Origin: CAYMCQ01 sp964389025
GTDB lineage: Bacteria; Verrucomicrobiota; Verrucomicrobiia; Limisphaerales; CAYMCQ01
Length of the DNA: 39,944 bases
Assembly: GCA_964389025.1 (NCBI GenBank)
Contig: CAYMCQ010000034.1
Coordinates: 1 to 39,944 of the forward strand
Reading direction: 5' to 3'
The notes beneath the pieces were generated by a model. It worked only from the letters and a program-made list of their open reading frames with translations. It was not told the origin of the DNA and searched no databases. Shown one piece after another: positions 23,937-34,009 of the stretch (position 1 is the first letter of the stretch; each line of letters starts with the position of its first letter). The position numbers and the translations under genes are program-made.

Positions 23937-24812
23937 ATGAAAACTTTTCTCGCGCTTCTGTTTTTGAATTCAGCCGTCGCGTTCGCCGAAACTTCAAATT
24001 CAATTCCTCTCTGGCCGGACGGCGCGCCGGGCGCGCTCGGAAAAGGAACAAATGACATTCCGACGCTCACGTTGTTTTTACCAGCGCCGGAAAAAGCCAG
24101 CGGCGCGGCGATGGTCATTTGTCCCGGTGGCGGTTATGGCGGACTCGCCCAACACGAAGGGAAAGATTATGCGCTGTGGCTGAACGAGCAGGGCATCGCG
24201 GGATTTGTTTTGAAATATCGGCTCGGATCAGCGGGCTACCGTCATCCGGCGATGTTGCAGGACGCGGCGCGCGCGGTGCGGCTCGTCCGCGCGAGGGCAG
24301 ACGAGTGGAAGATTGACCCGAAGCGCGTCGGCATGATGGGTTCCTCGGCTGGCGGACATTTGGCTTCGACGTTGCTGACACACTTTGATTCCGGCAAACC
24401 TGACGCAGGCGATCCGATTGAGCGGCAAAGTTCTCGGCCTGACCTCGGCGTTTTGTGTTATCCAGTCGTTACGATGACGAGTGAATTCACGCACAAGGGT
24501 TCGGTGAATAATCTGCTCGGAACCAATGCGACGCCGGAGTTGCTGAATGATCTGTCGAACGAACTTCACGTCAGTTCAACCACGCCGCCGTGTTTCATCT
24601 GGCACACCTGCGAGGACAAGGGCGTGCCGATGGAAAACAGTCTGGCATTCGCGATTGCGCTGCGTCTGGCCGGCGTTCAGTTTGAGTTTCACGCTTATGA
24701 AAAGGGCGCGCACGGGATTGGACTTGGCAGCCGGCCGTATGGCGGCGGCGAGCAACATCGCTGGACGCGCGACTGTTCTGCGTGGTTGAAGGAACGCGGG
24801 TTTGCGAAGTGA
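23937..24812 (+). CDS. Exported alpha/beta hydrolase, acetylxylan esterase-like
   Basis: 291-residue secreted esterase/lipase-like hydrolase. A signal peptide (MKTFLALLFLNSAVAFA) is followed by SIPLWPDGAPGALG, typical of esterases in polysaccharide-degrading loci. The oxyanion loop is VICPGGGYGGLA, the nucleophile Ser lies in GMMGSSAGGHLAS, the acid Asp in WHTCEDKGVPMENS and the His in YEKGAHGIGLG. The probable substrate is an acetylated sugar or xylan oligomer, but specificity is not readable from motifs. It stands alone between the decayed zone and lemA, with no sugar-degradation genes beside it. Confidence 0.85.
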   Translation: MKTFLALLFLNSAVAFAETSNSIPLWPDGAPGALGKGTNDIPTLTLFLPAPEKASGAAMVICPGGGYGGLAQHEGKDYALWLNEQGIAGFVLKYRLGSAGYRHPAMLQDAARAVRLVRARADEWKIDPKRVGMMGSSAGGHLASTLLTHFDSGKPDAGDPIERQSSRPDLGVLCYPVVTMTSEFTHKGSVNNLLGTNATPELLNDLSNELHVSSTTPPCFIWHTCEDKGVPMENSLAFAIALRLAGVQFEFHAYEKGAHGIGLGSRPYGGGEQHRWTRDCSAWLKERGFAK

Positions 24813-24888
24813 TGGAATTTGGAGGCAAAATTGTAATTGCCTGCGCTTTTGCTTTGCCCTAGCAGTTACACAACGAAAGGAAACATTT

Positions 24889-25491
24889 ATGCCCACAGCA
24901 ATTTTAATCGTGATCATTCTCGTCGTGCCGCTGTTTTTCGTTTTGGTGTGGCTCATCGGCGGCTACAACCGGCTCGTCGCGCTGCGGAATCGGTTCAAGA
25001 ACGCCTACGCGCAGATTGACGTGCAACTCAAGCGCCGCTACGACCTCATCCCGAATCTTGTCGAGACGGCGAAGGGTTACCTCAAGCACGAACGCGAGAC
25101 GTTGGAGGCTGTGACGCGCGCGCGAAACGTCGCGTTGGGCGCGTCGCAGGCCGCCGCCGCCAATCCTGGCGATGCTGCCGCGATGAAAAGTCTCGTCGCA
25201 GCCGAAAGCGGACTGGGCGGCGCGTTGAGCCGGTTGCTCGTCGTCTCGGAACAATACCCCGACCTCAAGGCGAACCAGAACATGATGCAGTTGACGGAGG
25301 AATTGACCTCGACGGAAAATAAAATCTCCTTTGCGCGCCAGGCTTACAACGATTCCGTGATGGTCTACAACACCGCACGCGAAAGCTTTCCGACCAATAT
25401 CATCGCGAACACGTTTAATTTTGCGTCGGCGGAATTGTTTGTCGTTGACAGGCCGGAGCAGAAGGACGCGCCGAAGGTTTCGTTTTCGTAA
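24889..25491 (+). CDS. lemA: LemA family membrane protein
   Basis: 200-residue LemA protein: an N-terminal membrane helix (about 3-25), a coiled-coil four-helix domain with GGYNRLVALRNRFKNAYAQIDVQLKRRYDLIPNLVET, and the conserved NQNMMQLTEELTSTENKISFARQAYNDSVMVYNT region. GAAAGGAAA at 24875-24883 is a good Shine-Dalgarno sequence 5 bp before the ATG. LemA is regularly encoded with an M48 metalloprotease, as here. It may act as its membrane partner, though the molecular role is not established. Confidence 0.93.
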   Translation: MPTAILIVIILVVPLFFVLVWLIGGYNRLVALRNRFKNAYAQIDVQLKRRYDLIPNLVETAKGYLKHERETLEAVTRARNVALGASQAAAANPGDAAAMKSLVAAESGLGGALSRLLVVSEQYPDLKANQNMMQLTEELTSTENKISFARQAYNDSVMVYNTARESFPTNIIANTFNFASAELFVVDRPEQKDAPKVSFS

Positions 25492-25497
25492 ACCGTC

Positions 25498-25571
25498 GTA
25501 GCAGCCGACGTGAGGAGGCTCATTTCTTTTTTCGAACTGCTGATTTAGAGCCTCCTCACGTCGGCTGCTAC
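25498..25571. repeat. Perfect 24-bp inverted repeat between lemA and the M48 gene
   Basis: Arms 25498-25521 and 25548-25571 are exact complements (left arm starts GTAGCAGCCGACGTGAGG) with a 26-nt loop. It fills nearly the whole 89-bp spacer and would form a strong RNA hairpin 9 bases before the next ATG. It could reduce read-through or protect the upstream mRNA; it also looks like one more copy of a dispersed palindrome family. Confidence 0.9.
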
Positions 25572-25580
25572 ATTTCAAAA

Positions 25581-27467
25581 ATGGACTTCTTCGAGCGCCA
25601 AACCCAGGCCCGCCGCCACACGAAACGGCTTGTCGTTTATTTCATCATCGCCGTCGCGCTCCTCATCGCCGCCGTTTATCTGGCGGCGGCTTTGGTTTTT
25701 ACGGGCATCAGCGCTAAAACCGGCCATGGCGTTTCCGGCGTCTGGCATCCGCAATTATTTTTTGGCGTCGCCATCGGCACCATCGCTGTCGTTCTCATCG
25801 GCAGCGTTTCCAAGACTGCCGAGTTGAGCGGCGGCGGCGGCACAGTCGCCACAATGCTCGACGGCGAGCTGATTGACTCCAACACGACGAATCTCGACGA
25901 GCGTCGATTGCTGAACATCGTTGACGAAATGGCGCTGGCCTCCGGCCTGCCCGCGCCGCCGGTTTATCTTTTGCCGGACGAAAGCATCAATGCCTTTGCC
26001 GCCGGCCACACGACGAGCGACGCGGTCATCGGCGTCACGCGCGGCGCGATGAAAAATCTCAACCGCGACGAACTGCAAGGCGTCATCGGCCACGAGTTCA
26101 GCCACATCTTGAACGGCGATACGCGGCTGAACGTGCGGCTCATCGGGATCATCTTTGGGATTTTTTGTATCGCGACCCTTGGCCGGATTCTTTTGCAGAT
26201 GCGCAGCCGGAGCAGTCGCGACAGAAATCCACTGCCGCTTTTTGGATTGGCGTTGCTCGTCATCGGCGGCATCGGAGTTTTTTTTGGGCGGCTGATTCAA
26301 GCCGCCGTGAGCCGTGAGCGCGAATGTCTGGCGGATGCTTCATCGGTTCAGTTCACGCGAAACCCGCTGGGTCTTGCAGGCGCGCTGAAAAAAATCGGAA
26401 GTCTTGGTTCCCGCATTGAATCGCCGCACGCAAGCGAGGCGAACCATTTGTTTTTGGGTGACGCAGTGCAGGCACTGTTCGCGACGCATCCGCCGCTCGA
26501 AGCGCGCATCCGCGAACTGGATCCGAGTTGGGATGGGAAATTTCCAATGATCACGGCAACTGCGGAGGAAATTGAATCGCGGGAAAATAGTTTTGTTCGG
26601 GCAAAGCAAGCCGTTCCTCCAGTGATTCCCGCGCTTGTCGCCGCAAGCGCCGCCGCCGCGCTGCCGCGAATTGGCCAGCCGACTCGCCATCAACTTCACT
26701 ACGTGGAAGCATTGCGCGCGTCATTTCCATCAGCCATCAGGGAAGCTGCGCGCGAGCCAATGGGCGCGATGGCGATGATTTATGGCTTGCTACTCAGTCC
26801 GGATGAACGGATTCGCGCCGGCCAGCTTTTGCAACTGGCGCGGCAGACTGCGCCGGAAGTTCACGAAGAATTGACGCGCCTTTTACCGGACGTCACTGAA
26901 ATCGCGGTGCGCGCCAAACTTCCGCTTGTTGACCTTGCGATCCCGGCGTTGCGTCGGTTGTCGCCGACGCAGTTCCAGAGCTTTTCAAAAACGATTAGAA
27001 GCATCATCGAGAGCGACAGCGAAATTGATCTCTTCGAATACGTCCTTCAGAAAATTATTCTTCGACATCTCGAACCGACTTTCAAATCCACGCGCAAAGC
27101 GGTCATTCAATATTACACGTTCAAGCCGCTGCTCGGCGATGGCGCGGTTCTGCTCTCGGCGCTCGCTCAAGTGGGGCAAAGCGAGCCTGCCGACATGGAA
27201 AAGGCATTTTGGCAAGGCGCACAATTTTTGGGTGGAGCGGCGGCAGGCATTGCGCGATTGCCCGATGATCAGTGTGATTTGCCGCAAGTGGACGCCGCGC
27301 TCAATCGTCTTTCGCAAGCCGTGCCTCAAATCAAAAAGAACGTGCTCAACGCCTGCATCGAAACGATAGCCTGCGACGGGCTGATTCAGGAAAGTGAGGC
27401 GGAATTGCTGCGCGGCATCGCCGACACGCTCGATTGCCCGATGCCGCCATTGGTGGACGCAGCATGA
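25581..27467 (+). CDS. HtpX-like M48 family membrane metalloprotease
   Basis: 628-residue zinc protease with two N-terminal membrane helices (about 18-42 and 58-78) and a further pair after the active site (about 190-210 and 225-245). The zinc motif is H171-E-F-S-H175 in GVIGHEFSHILNGD, with the third ligand Glu in VSRERECLADASSVQFT. This resembles HtpX, which degrades damaged membrane proteins. The ~330-residue C-terminal extension beyond the usual HtpX length is mostly helical; its end (NACIETIACDGLIQESEAELLRGIADTL) resembles a TerB-like helical domain. The LemA-M48 pairing is common across bacteria. Confidence 0.9.
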   Translation: MDFFERQTQARRHTKRLVVYFIIAVALLIAAVYLAAALVFTGISAKTGHGVSGVWHPQLFFGVAIGTIAVVLIGSVSKTAELSGGGGTVATMLDGELIDSNTTNLDERRLLNIVDEMALASGLPAPPVYLLPDESINAFAAGHTTSDAVIGVTRGAMKNLNRDELQGVIGHEFSHILNGDTRLNVRLIGIIFGIFCIATLGRILLQMRSRSSRDRNPLPLFGLALLVIGGIGVFFGRLIQAAVSRERECLADASSVQFTRNPLGLAGALKKIGSLGSRIESPHASEANHLFLGDAVQALFATHPPLEARIRELDPSWDGKFPMITATAEEIESRENSFVRAKQAVPPVIPALVAASAAAALPRIGQPTRHQLHYVEALRASFPSAIREAAREPMGAMAMIYGLLLSPDERIRAGQLLQLARQTAPEVHEELTRLLPDVTEIAVRAKLPLVDLAIPALRRLSPTQFQSFSKTIRSIIESDSEIDLFEYVLQKIILRHLEPTFKSTRKAVIQYYTFKPLLGDGAVLLSALAQVGQSEPADMEKAFWQGAQFLGGAAAGIARLPDDQCDLPQVDAALNRLSQAVPQIKKNVLNACIETIACDGLIQESEAELLRGIADTLDCPMPPLVDAA

Positions 27468-27520
27468 AATAATTCCCCGGGTTTGCAAATCCGGCGGCTT
27501 TGATTTATTCCTTTCACCTC

Positions 27521-28216
27521 ATGGCCGCCGCAATAAACATCGTCACGATTCGCCAACTCACGAAAATTTACCGGCAGGGCGAAATCAACGTCACGGCGCT
27601 GAACAATATTTCCCTGGAGATTGAAGCAGGCGAATTTCTCGCGCTCATGGGACCGTCCGGTTCGGGCAAGTCCACTCTGCTGCACATCATCGCGGGCATT
27701 GACCGGCCGACCAGCGGCGAATGTTTCGTCCAAGGCATTGACGTGGCCCGGCTCAATGAATCTCAGCTCGCGGACTGGCGAAATCAAAACGTCGGTTTCG
27801 TTTTCCAGACGTTCAATTTGATCCCGGTGCTGACGGCTTATGAAAATGTCGAATTGCCGCTGCTGCTGACCAGCCTCAACCGGAAGAAACGCCGCGAACT
27901 CGTGACGACTGCGCTTGAACTGGTCGGCCTCGACGACCGCGCGAAACATTTGCCGCGACAACTTTCCGGCGGGCAGGAACAGCGCGTGGCCATCGCGCGC
28001 GCCATCGCGACAGACCCAAGCCTCATCGTCGCCGATGAGCCGACGGGAAATTTGGACTCGCACTCCGCGCAGGAAGTTTTGACTGTGTTACAATCGCTGC
28101 GGCGGGACGCGGGCAAAACAGTCATCATGGTCACGCACGACTCGAAGGCGGCGGCGTTTGGATCGCGGACAGTTCATTTGGAAAAAGGAGAACTGCTGAA
28201 CGGAAACGGCGCATGA
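27521..28216 (+). CDS. ABC transporter ATPase (LolD/MacB/DevA type)
   Basis: 231-residue ATP-binding protein. Walker A is MGPSGSGKSTLLHII, Q-loop NVGFVFQTFNLIPVLTAYENVELPLLL, signature LSGGQEQRVAIARAIA, Walker B SLIVADEPTGNLD and H-loop IMVTHDSKAA. The DEPTGNLD and FNLIP-x-LTAYENVELP features are those of ATPases that energise FtsX/MacB-type permeases (mechanotransmission) rather than solute import. ATG 27521 is chosen; a TTG at 27500 is an in-frame alternative. The stop overlaps the first permease start by 4 bp. Confidence 0.93.
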   Translation: MAAAINIVTIRQLTKIYRQGEINVTALNNISLEIEAGEFLALMGPSGSGKSTLLHIIAGIDRPTSGECFVQGIDVARLNESQLADWRNQNVGFVFQTFNLIPVLTAYENVELPLLLTSLNRKKRRELVTTALELVGLDDRAKHLPRQLSGGQEQRVAIARAIATDPSLIVADEPTGNLDSHSAQEVLTVLQSLRRDAGKTVIMVTHDSKAAAFGSRTVHLEKGELLNGNGA

Positions 28217-29361
28217 CCATCGGCGCCTTCATTTTGAAAAACGCCCTCCGCAACAAGCGACGCGCAACGCTTTCGATTTTGAGCGTGGCGGTCAGTTTGT
28301 TTTTGCTGGTGACGCTGCTTGTCGCGCTTAACGAAATCACGCAGCCGATGGAAGACGCGGGCGCGGCGTTGCGCATCGTGGTGCGGAACAAGATTTCACT
28401 CGCGAACTTTTTGCCGGCCCGGCAGCGGCCAATCATCGAACGAATCCCGGGCGTAGAGGCCGTTTCGCCGTTCAGTTGGTTTGGCGGGTTGTTCAAAAAC
28501 GAAGAAGGAATGTCATTCGCCCAATTCGGCATGGATCCGAAACTTCTCCGGCCAATTTTCGGCGAAGCAAAAATGTCCGAGGCTGAATATCAGGCTTTCG
28601 AGGGCGAGCAGACCGCGTGCATCATCGGCAAGCTGACAGCGGACAAATATCATCTGAAGCGCGGCGACAAGATTTCCCTTCAGAGCGGCATCTTCGGCGT
28701 GACGATGGAGTTCAAAATCGCCGGGATTTATTCCGGCACGGTTGACGACCGCAACATGCTTTTTCATCACAAATATCTCGACGAAGCCACGGGCAATCGT
28801 GGACAGATCGGCACGTGGTGGGTGAAAGCGAAATCCGCAGACGACATGCCGCGTGTCATCAGCGCCATCAACAACGCCTTCGCCAGCACGTCGGCCGAGG
28901 TGCGCGCTGAAACCGAGCGCGCGTTTCAACTCAGCTTCATTTCGATGCTTGGCAACGTGAAAGTTCTCATCGGCTCGATTTGCTCAGTGGTTGTGTTCAC
29001 GCTGGTTCTGGTCGCAGCCAGCACGATGAGCATGGCCATTCGCGAGCGGTTTCGCGAACTAGCCGTTTTGAAAGCGCTCGGTTTTCGGCGGCGCGAATTG
29101 TTCGCCTTCATCCTCGCGGAAAGTTTCGGGCTGGCGATGTTCGGCGCGTTTATTGGAGTTGGCGGTGCGTGGTTTCTTTACATGAAACTTTATCTCATGC
29201 AACGCGCAACGCGCGGCATGATGCCAATTTTCGAAGTCACGCCCGGGATCATGGGCGTCGCATTTTTCGTTGCGGCATTTTTGGGGGTCATCGCGAGCGT
29301 CACCCCGGCAATTTCCGTTGCGCGGATGAGCGTGGTGCAGGGTTTGAAAACTCTCGACTGA
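28213..29361 (+). CDS. FtsX/MacB-type ABC permease 1
   Basis: 382-residue permease with an N-terminal helix (about 17-37), a large periplasmic domain of the MacB_PCD type (residues ~40-250), and three C-terminal helices around VVVFTLVLVAASTMSMAIRERFRELAVLKALGFRRRELFAFILAESFGLAMFG. The MAIRERFRELAVLKALGF motif is the coupling helix of FtsX-like permeases. It is translationally coupled to the ATPase before it (ATGA) and to permease 2 after it (TGATG). The two permeases probably form a heterodimer. Confidence 0.92.
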   Translation: MTIGAFILKNALRNKRRATLSILSVAVSLFLLVTLLVALNEITQPMEDAGAALRIVVRNKISLANFLPARQRPIIERIPGVEAVSPFSWFGGLFKNEEGMSFAQFGMDPKLLRPIFGEAKMSEAEYQAFEGEQTACIIGKLTADKYHLKRGDKISLQSGIFGVTMEFKIAGIYSGTVDDRNMLFHHKYLDEATGNRGQIGTWWVKAKSADDMPRVISAINNAFASTSAEVRAETERAFQLSFISMLGNVKVLIGSICSVVVFTLVLVAASTMSMAIRERFRELAVLKALGFRRRELFAFILAESFGLAMFGAFIGVGGAWFLYMKLYLMQRATRGMMPIFEVTPGIMGVAFFVAAFLGVIASVTPAISVARMSVVQGLKTLD

Positions 29362-30542
29362 TGGCTCTTCCGCTCAAATACAACGTCCGCAACGTCTTCG
29401 TCCGCTGGCGCTCGACGATCTTCACGGTGCTCGGCATCGCGCTTGTCGTGGGCGTTTACATAATAGTGCAATCGCTCGGCGTCGGTTTGGAAAAAACCAG
29501 CGCGAACACCGGTGACCCGCGCAACGTGATGATCGTCCGCAAAGGTTCGACGGCGGAATCGAGCAGCATGGTGACGCGTGAGCAGTTCCGGCTCATCGAA
29601 TATTTTCCTGAAATCGCGCGTGACGAAAAGGGCCGGCCATTTGCCTCTGCTGACATAGTTGTTCTGCTGAATCTTCCGAGGCTCGAATCCAACGGTGAAG
29701 CCAACGTGCTGTTGCGCGGGCTTTCGCCGCGCAGCATGGAATTGCGCCCGCAAGTCTCGCTCGTTGCCGGACGCTGGTTCACGCCGGGCAAACGCGAGGT
29801 TGTCGTCAGCCGCCGCATGGCAAACCGTTTTGCGAATTTCAACGTCGGCGGCCGTTTCAAAACCGGCGGCAAAGAGTTGAACGTCGTCGGCTGGCTCGAC
29901 GGCGGCAACAGCGCGTTCGACACCGAGCTTTGGATGGACGCGGACGAGGCGCGCGCGCTGTTCACACGCGACAATTACTCCAGCGTTCTTGTTCGCACGG
30001 TTGATCGAAGTGCCGCGCAGGCTCTGATGAAACGAATCGAGAAGGACAAGCGCCTTCCACTGCGCGCGGATTTCGAATTGGATTATTATGCCGCACAGAC
30101 AAAAACGGGAATGATGTTCAAAATCCTCGGTGGATTTCTGGCGACAACGATGTCCATCGGCGCAATGTTCGCCGCGATGAACACGATGTATGCGAGCGTC
30201 GGCGCGCGAACCCGCGAGATCGGAACGCTGCGCGTGCTGGGTTATCGGCGGCGGACGATACTGGCGAGCTTCGTCATCGAAGGCGCGTTCCTCGCGGGAC
30301 TTGGAGGGATTCTTGGCTGTCTCGCTTCGCTCGCGCTGCAAAGTCTGTCAACCGCGCTTGGCTGGACTTTCGGCACGATGAGCTTTGAGACGTTTGGCGA
30401 AACACTTTTCAACTTCCGCGTCACGCCTGCGCTGGCCGCTCAAGGTTTGATTTTTTCCGTGATTGTTGGCGTGCTTGGTAGTTTACTCCCCGCGCTGCGA
30501 GCGTCGCGGTTGCCCGTCATCGCCGCGCTCAAAGCCGTGTAG
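29361..30542 (+). CDS. FtsX/MacB-type ABC permease 2
   Basis: 393-residue permease of the same architecture as the preceding one: helix near residues 15-38, periplasmic domain (ANTGDPRNVMIVRKGST... to about 250), then three helices with the coupling motif GARTREIGTLRVLGYRRRTILASFVIEGAFLAGLGG and the final GSLLPALRASRLPVIAALKAV. The ATG overlaps the stop of permease 1. Its stop codon TAG (30540-30542) lies inside a palindromic repeat, so the present C-terminus may have been set by that insertion, but the AALKAV ending is the usual one and little is lost. Confidence 0.92.
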   Translation: MALPLKYNVRNVFVRWRSTIFTVLGIALVVGVYIIVQSLGVGLEKTSANTGDPRNVMIVRKGSTAESSSMVTREQFRLIEYFPEIARDEKGRPFASADIVVLLNLPRLESNGEANVLLRGLSPRSMELRPQVSLVAGRWFTPGKREVVVSRRMANRFANFNVGGRFKTGGKELNVVGWLDGGNSAFDTELWMDADEARALFTRDNYSSVLVRTVDRSAAQALMKRIEKDKRLPLRADFELDYYAAQTKTGMMFKILGGFLATTMSIGAMFAAMNTMYASVGARTREIGTLRVLGYRRRTILASFVIEGAFLAGLGGILGCLASLALQSLSTALGWTFGTMSFETFGETLFNFRVTPALAAQGLIFSVIVGVLGSLLPALRASRLPVIAALKAV

Positions 30543-30566
30543 CGCAGGCTTGGAAACCTGCGCTAC
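30539..30566. repeat. Small palindrome containing the permease 2 stop codon
   Basis: Arms 30539-30551 (GTAGCGCAGGCTT) and 30554-30566 pair over 13 bp with one mismatch and a GG centre. The unit is a close relative of those at 18401-18507 (for example 18490-18507). The TAG stop of the upstream permease is part of the left arm. Confidence 0.85.
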
Positions 30567-30587
30567 GTCACGCAATTAAATTTTAAA

Positions 30588-31559
30588 ATGAACCCAGAAC
30601 AAATTCGAAAATTGCAGATTCAACCCGAGGCGAGGAGCCGTCCGCGCGGAACGCTGTGGATAATTTTCTTCGCGGTAATTGTTGTCGGCGCGGTCGCTGC
30701 GTTTTTTGCGCTCTCGCAAAAAAACGAAGCGCGAATTTTTAATCGCGGGACAAATATCGGCGCGACAGCGAACGCTTCTTCGCCCGCAACGGCAGCGACA
30801 AATTCCTCTTCCGCCCAAAGCAGCGACGCCGTCCTGACCGTCAGCGGCTACATAGTCAACCGCGAGCGCATTGAAATCAGCCCGCGCTTTCTCGGCGTCG
30901 TGACTTGGATCGGCGTGAAGAAAGGCGACGCGGTGACCAACCAGCAGGTCATCGCGCTGCTCGACGACACGGAATACAGGGCGCGTCTTGCCGAAGCCGA
31001 TGGCCGCGTCGCCACCGCAAGATCTGCTGTGGACAAGGCGAAATTGACTTATGACCGCGTAGTCAAGCTTGCCAAAACAAACATTGAATCCCAACAAGCC
31101 GAAGACGACGCGCGGCTTTCGCTTGAGTCTTCCCAGGCGGCGTTGAAGGAGTCCGAAGGCGCGCGCGAAGTCGCCAAAGTTTATCTCGACTGGACGGTGA
31201 TTCGTTCGCCGATTGACGGCGTCGTGCTGGAAAAACTCGTTGACCCAAATGAACTCGTGACGCCGCAAAGTTTTGGCGGCACACGCGGCCCCAGCACCGC
31301 TCTCATCGCCATCGCCAACTCAAAAGATTTGCAGGTGGAAATTGATTTGAACGAAGCGGACTTGGCGAAAGTTTCGCTGAACCAGAAATGCCGCGTCAGC
31401 CCCGAGGCTTATCCGGAAAAAATTTATCATGGCTACGTCGCTGAAATCGCGCCCGAGGCCGACCGCTCGAAAGGCACGCTGCAAGTCAAAGTTCAAATCC
31501 GCGACCCAGACAAATTTCTGACGCCGGAGTTGAGCGCGAAGGTGGATTTTCTCAAGTAA
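30588..31559 (+). CDS. HlyD/MacA-type periplasmic adaptor protein
   Basis: 323-residue membrane fusion protein: an N-terminal helix (about 22-43), an Ala/Ser-rich linker, a biotinyl-lipoyl-like half (VSGYIVNRERIEISPRFLGVVTWIGVKKGDAV), a helical hairpin (ALLDDTEYRARLAEADGRVATARS... to about 195), the second lipoyl half (VIRSPIDGVVLEKLVDPNELV), and a beta-barrel (VEIDLNEADLAKVSLNQKCRV...). Such adaptors connect inner-membrane exporters to an outer-membrane channel. With the ATPase and two permeases just upstream it makes a MacAB- or DevBCA-like export system. No TolC-type gene is in the window, and the cargo is unknown. Confidence 0.92.
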   Translation: MNPEQIRKLQIQPEARSRPRGTLWIIFFAVIVVGAVAAFFALSQKNEARIFNRGTNIGATANASSPATAATNSSSAQSSDAVLTVSGYIVNRERIEISPRFLGVVTWIGVKKGDAVTNQQVIALLDDTEYRARLAEADGRVATARSAVDKAKLTYDRVVKLAKTNIESQQAEDDARLSLESSQAALKESEGAREVAKVYLDWTVIRSPIDGVVLEKLVDPNELVTPQSFGGTRGPSTALIAIANSKDLQVEIDLNEADLAKVSLNQKCRVSPEAYPEKIYHGYVAEIAPEADRSKGTLQVKVQIRDPDKFLTPELSAKVDFLK

Positions 31560-31576
31560 GACCCAAGCACCAACAT

Positions 31577-31666
31577 CCAAGCTCCAGAGAAGCTACAAAT
31601 TCGAAACACCAAATCTGCGCGGTAAAGCTTTTGGAACTTGAAGTTTGAAGTTTCTCTGGAGCTTGG
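31577..31666. repeat. Inverted repeat between the adaptor gene and eboE
   Basis: CCAAGCTCCAGAGAA (31577-31591) and its exact complement (31652-31666) are separated by 60 nt. Further A/T-rich CAAG/CTTGG words surround them, from about 31562 to 31688. This fills the 151-bp gap; no promoter could be singled out in it. Confidence 0.8.
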
Positions 31667-31710
31667 TGCTTGGAATTTGGAGCTTTTCAAAACTACACTC
31701 GCCGTGACGC

Positions 31711-32889
<1,179 letters not shown>

Positions 32890-32972
32890 ATTTGGAACTC
32901 AGGAACTCAGGAATTTTTAAGAACAAATCCTTCCAGTTGTCTTTTCCAATTTTCCTGCTTTCCTGATTCAAA

Positions 32973-33827
32973 ATGTTTTCGCGCTTTCGCACGCTTTTGA
33001 TTCTCGGTCGTGTGTCAAACCTGCCGACCGTGTGGTCGAACTGCCTTGCAGGTTGGTGGCTTGGCGGCGGAGGAAATCTCGAAAAACTTCCACCTCTGTT
33101 TGTTGGCGCGACGTTTCTCTACATCGGCGGAATGTTCTTAAACGACGCCTTTGATACGGAGTTTGATCGAGTTCACCGCAAGGAGCGGCCAATACCGTCG
33201 GGAAAAATTTCACTCGATGCGGTTTGGCGATTGGGTCTCGCGTGGCTTGCCATCGGCTCAGCAATTTTGATTTTGCTTGGCGGGGCCACAGGAATTTTCA
33301 CGGTGATTCTCGTCATGCTCATCGTCGCCTACGACGCGATTCACAAGTCAATCAAGGCTGCGCCGGTGTTGATGGGCGCGTGCCGGTTGTTGCTTTATCT
33401 CGTCGCGGCATCCGTCGGAAGCGAAGGCGTGACGGGCTGGGCGGTCTGGGGCGGCGTTGCGATGATGGGTTACGTTGTCGGGCTGAGTTTCATCGCACGG
33501 GTCGAAACCACGCCAGGCGCGCTGAAATACTGGCCGCTGATTTTTCTGGTCGCACCGATTTTTCTCGCGCTCGTCATGAACGCCGGGATTTTTTTTCCAA
33601 GCGCGCTGGCGGTGTCGGTCGTTGTTGCGCTGTGGATTTTACGATGCCTGGCTTTCACTTTATCGGGCGCACAACGGAACATCGGGCGGGCCGTCACGGG
33701 TTTGCTGGCGGGCATCGTTCTCGTGGACCTTTTGGCGGTGACGGATTTTCCGCTTCAGCAGATATGGTTTTTTCCCGTGCTGTTTGCGCTGGCGCTTTTG
33801 CTCCAGCGTTTCGTTCCGGCGAGTTGA
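32973..33827 (+). CDS. eboC: EboC, UbiA-like prenyltransferase
   Basis: 284-residue integral membrane protein of the UbiA superfamily with about eight helices. The first Asp-rich motif is NDAFDTEFDRVHRKERPIPSG, as in prenyltransferases that bind the pyrophosphate through Mg. The second motif region is YDAIHKSIKAAPVLMGACR, where YDAIHK replaces the usual second DxxxD, as in EboC proteins. SNLPTVWSNCLAGWW at the N-terminus is also typical. With eboE next to it, it is one of two ebo genes present; eboA, eboB, eboD and eboF are not seen in this window. A short run of GGAACTCA-like direct repeats lies in the 83-bp gap before it. Confidence 0.88.
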   Translation: MFSRFRTLLILGRVSNLPTVWSNCLAGWWLGGGGNLEKLPPLFVGATFLYIGGMFLNDAFDTEFDRVHRKERPIPSGKISLDAVWRLGLAWLAIGSAILILLGGATGIFTVILVMLIVAYDAIHKSIKAAPVLMGACRLLLYLVAASVGSEGVTGWAVWGGVAMMGYVVGLSFIARVETTPGALKYWPLIFLVAPIFLALVMNAGIFFPSALAVSVVVALWILRCLAFTLSGAQRNIGRAVTGLLAGIVLVDLLAVTDFPLQQIWFFPVLFALALLLQRFVPAS

Positions 33828-33850
33828 TGATACGGAGCACGGGGATTGTT

Positions 33851-34009
33851 TCACGCTCGATCCACACCTAAACAAGTGGCGCGCGTGTTAGCGATTGCGT
33901 AAGCGCGTTGAGCGTGCGCAGTTTCGCGCCGAGCCGTCGCGCAACCCGCGAGCGCAAGCAATAAGATTCCTGCGACACTGAGAAAAAGTTTTCTGTGAGA
34001 AATATTCAT
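33851..34009 (-). CDS. Small predicted lipoprotein
   Basis: 52-residue product starting MNISHRKLFLSVAGILLLALAGC: a positively charged start, a hydrophobic core and an LAGC lipobox, so the mature lipoprotein would be only about 30 residues. The ATG overlaps the stop of the HExxH gene by 4 bp (ATGA), which argues for a real, translationally coupled gene. The remaining residues (ATARRETAHAQRAYAIANTR...) are of no recognised family. It may be an entericidin-like small lipoprotein or the start of a truncated gene. Confidence 0.5.
   Translation of the reverse strand: MNISHRKLFLSVAGILLLALAGCATARRETAHAQRAYAIANTRATCLGVDRA

Noticed and set aside
29190..30341. 383-codon open frame antisense to permease 2
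   Set aside because: Composition (Arg/Ala/His) and the lack of any motif mark it as a shadow of the permease gene.
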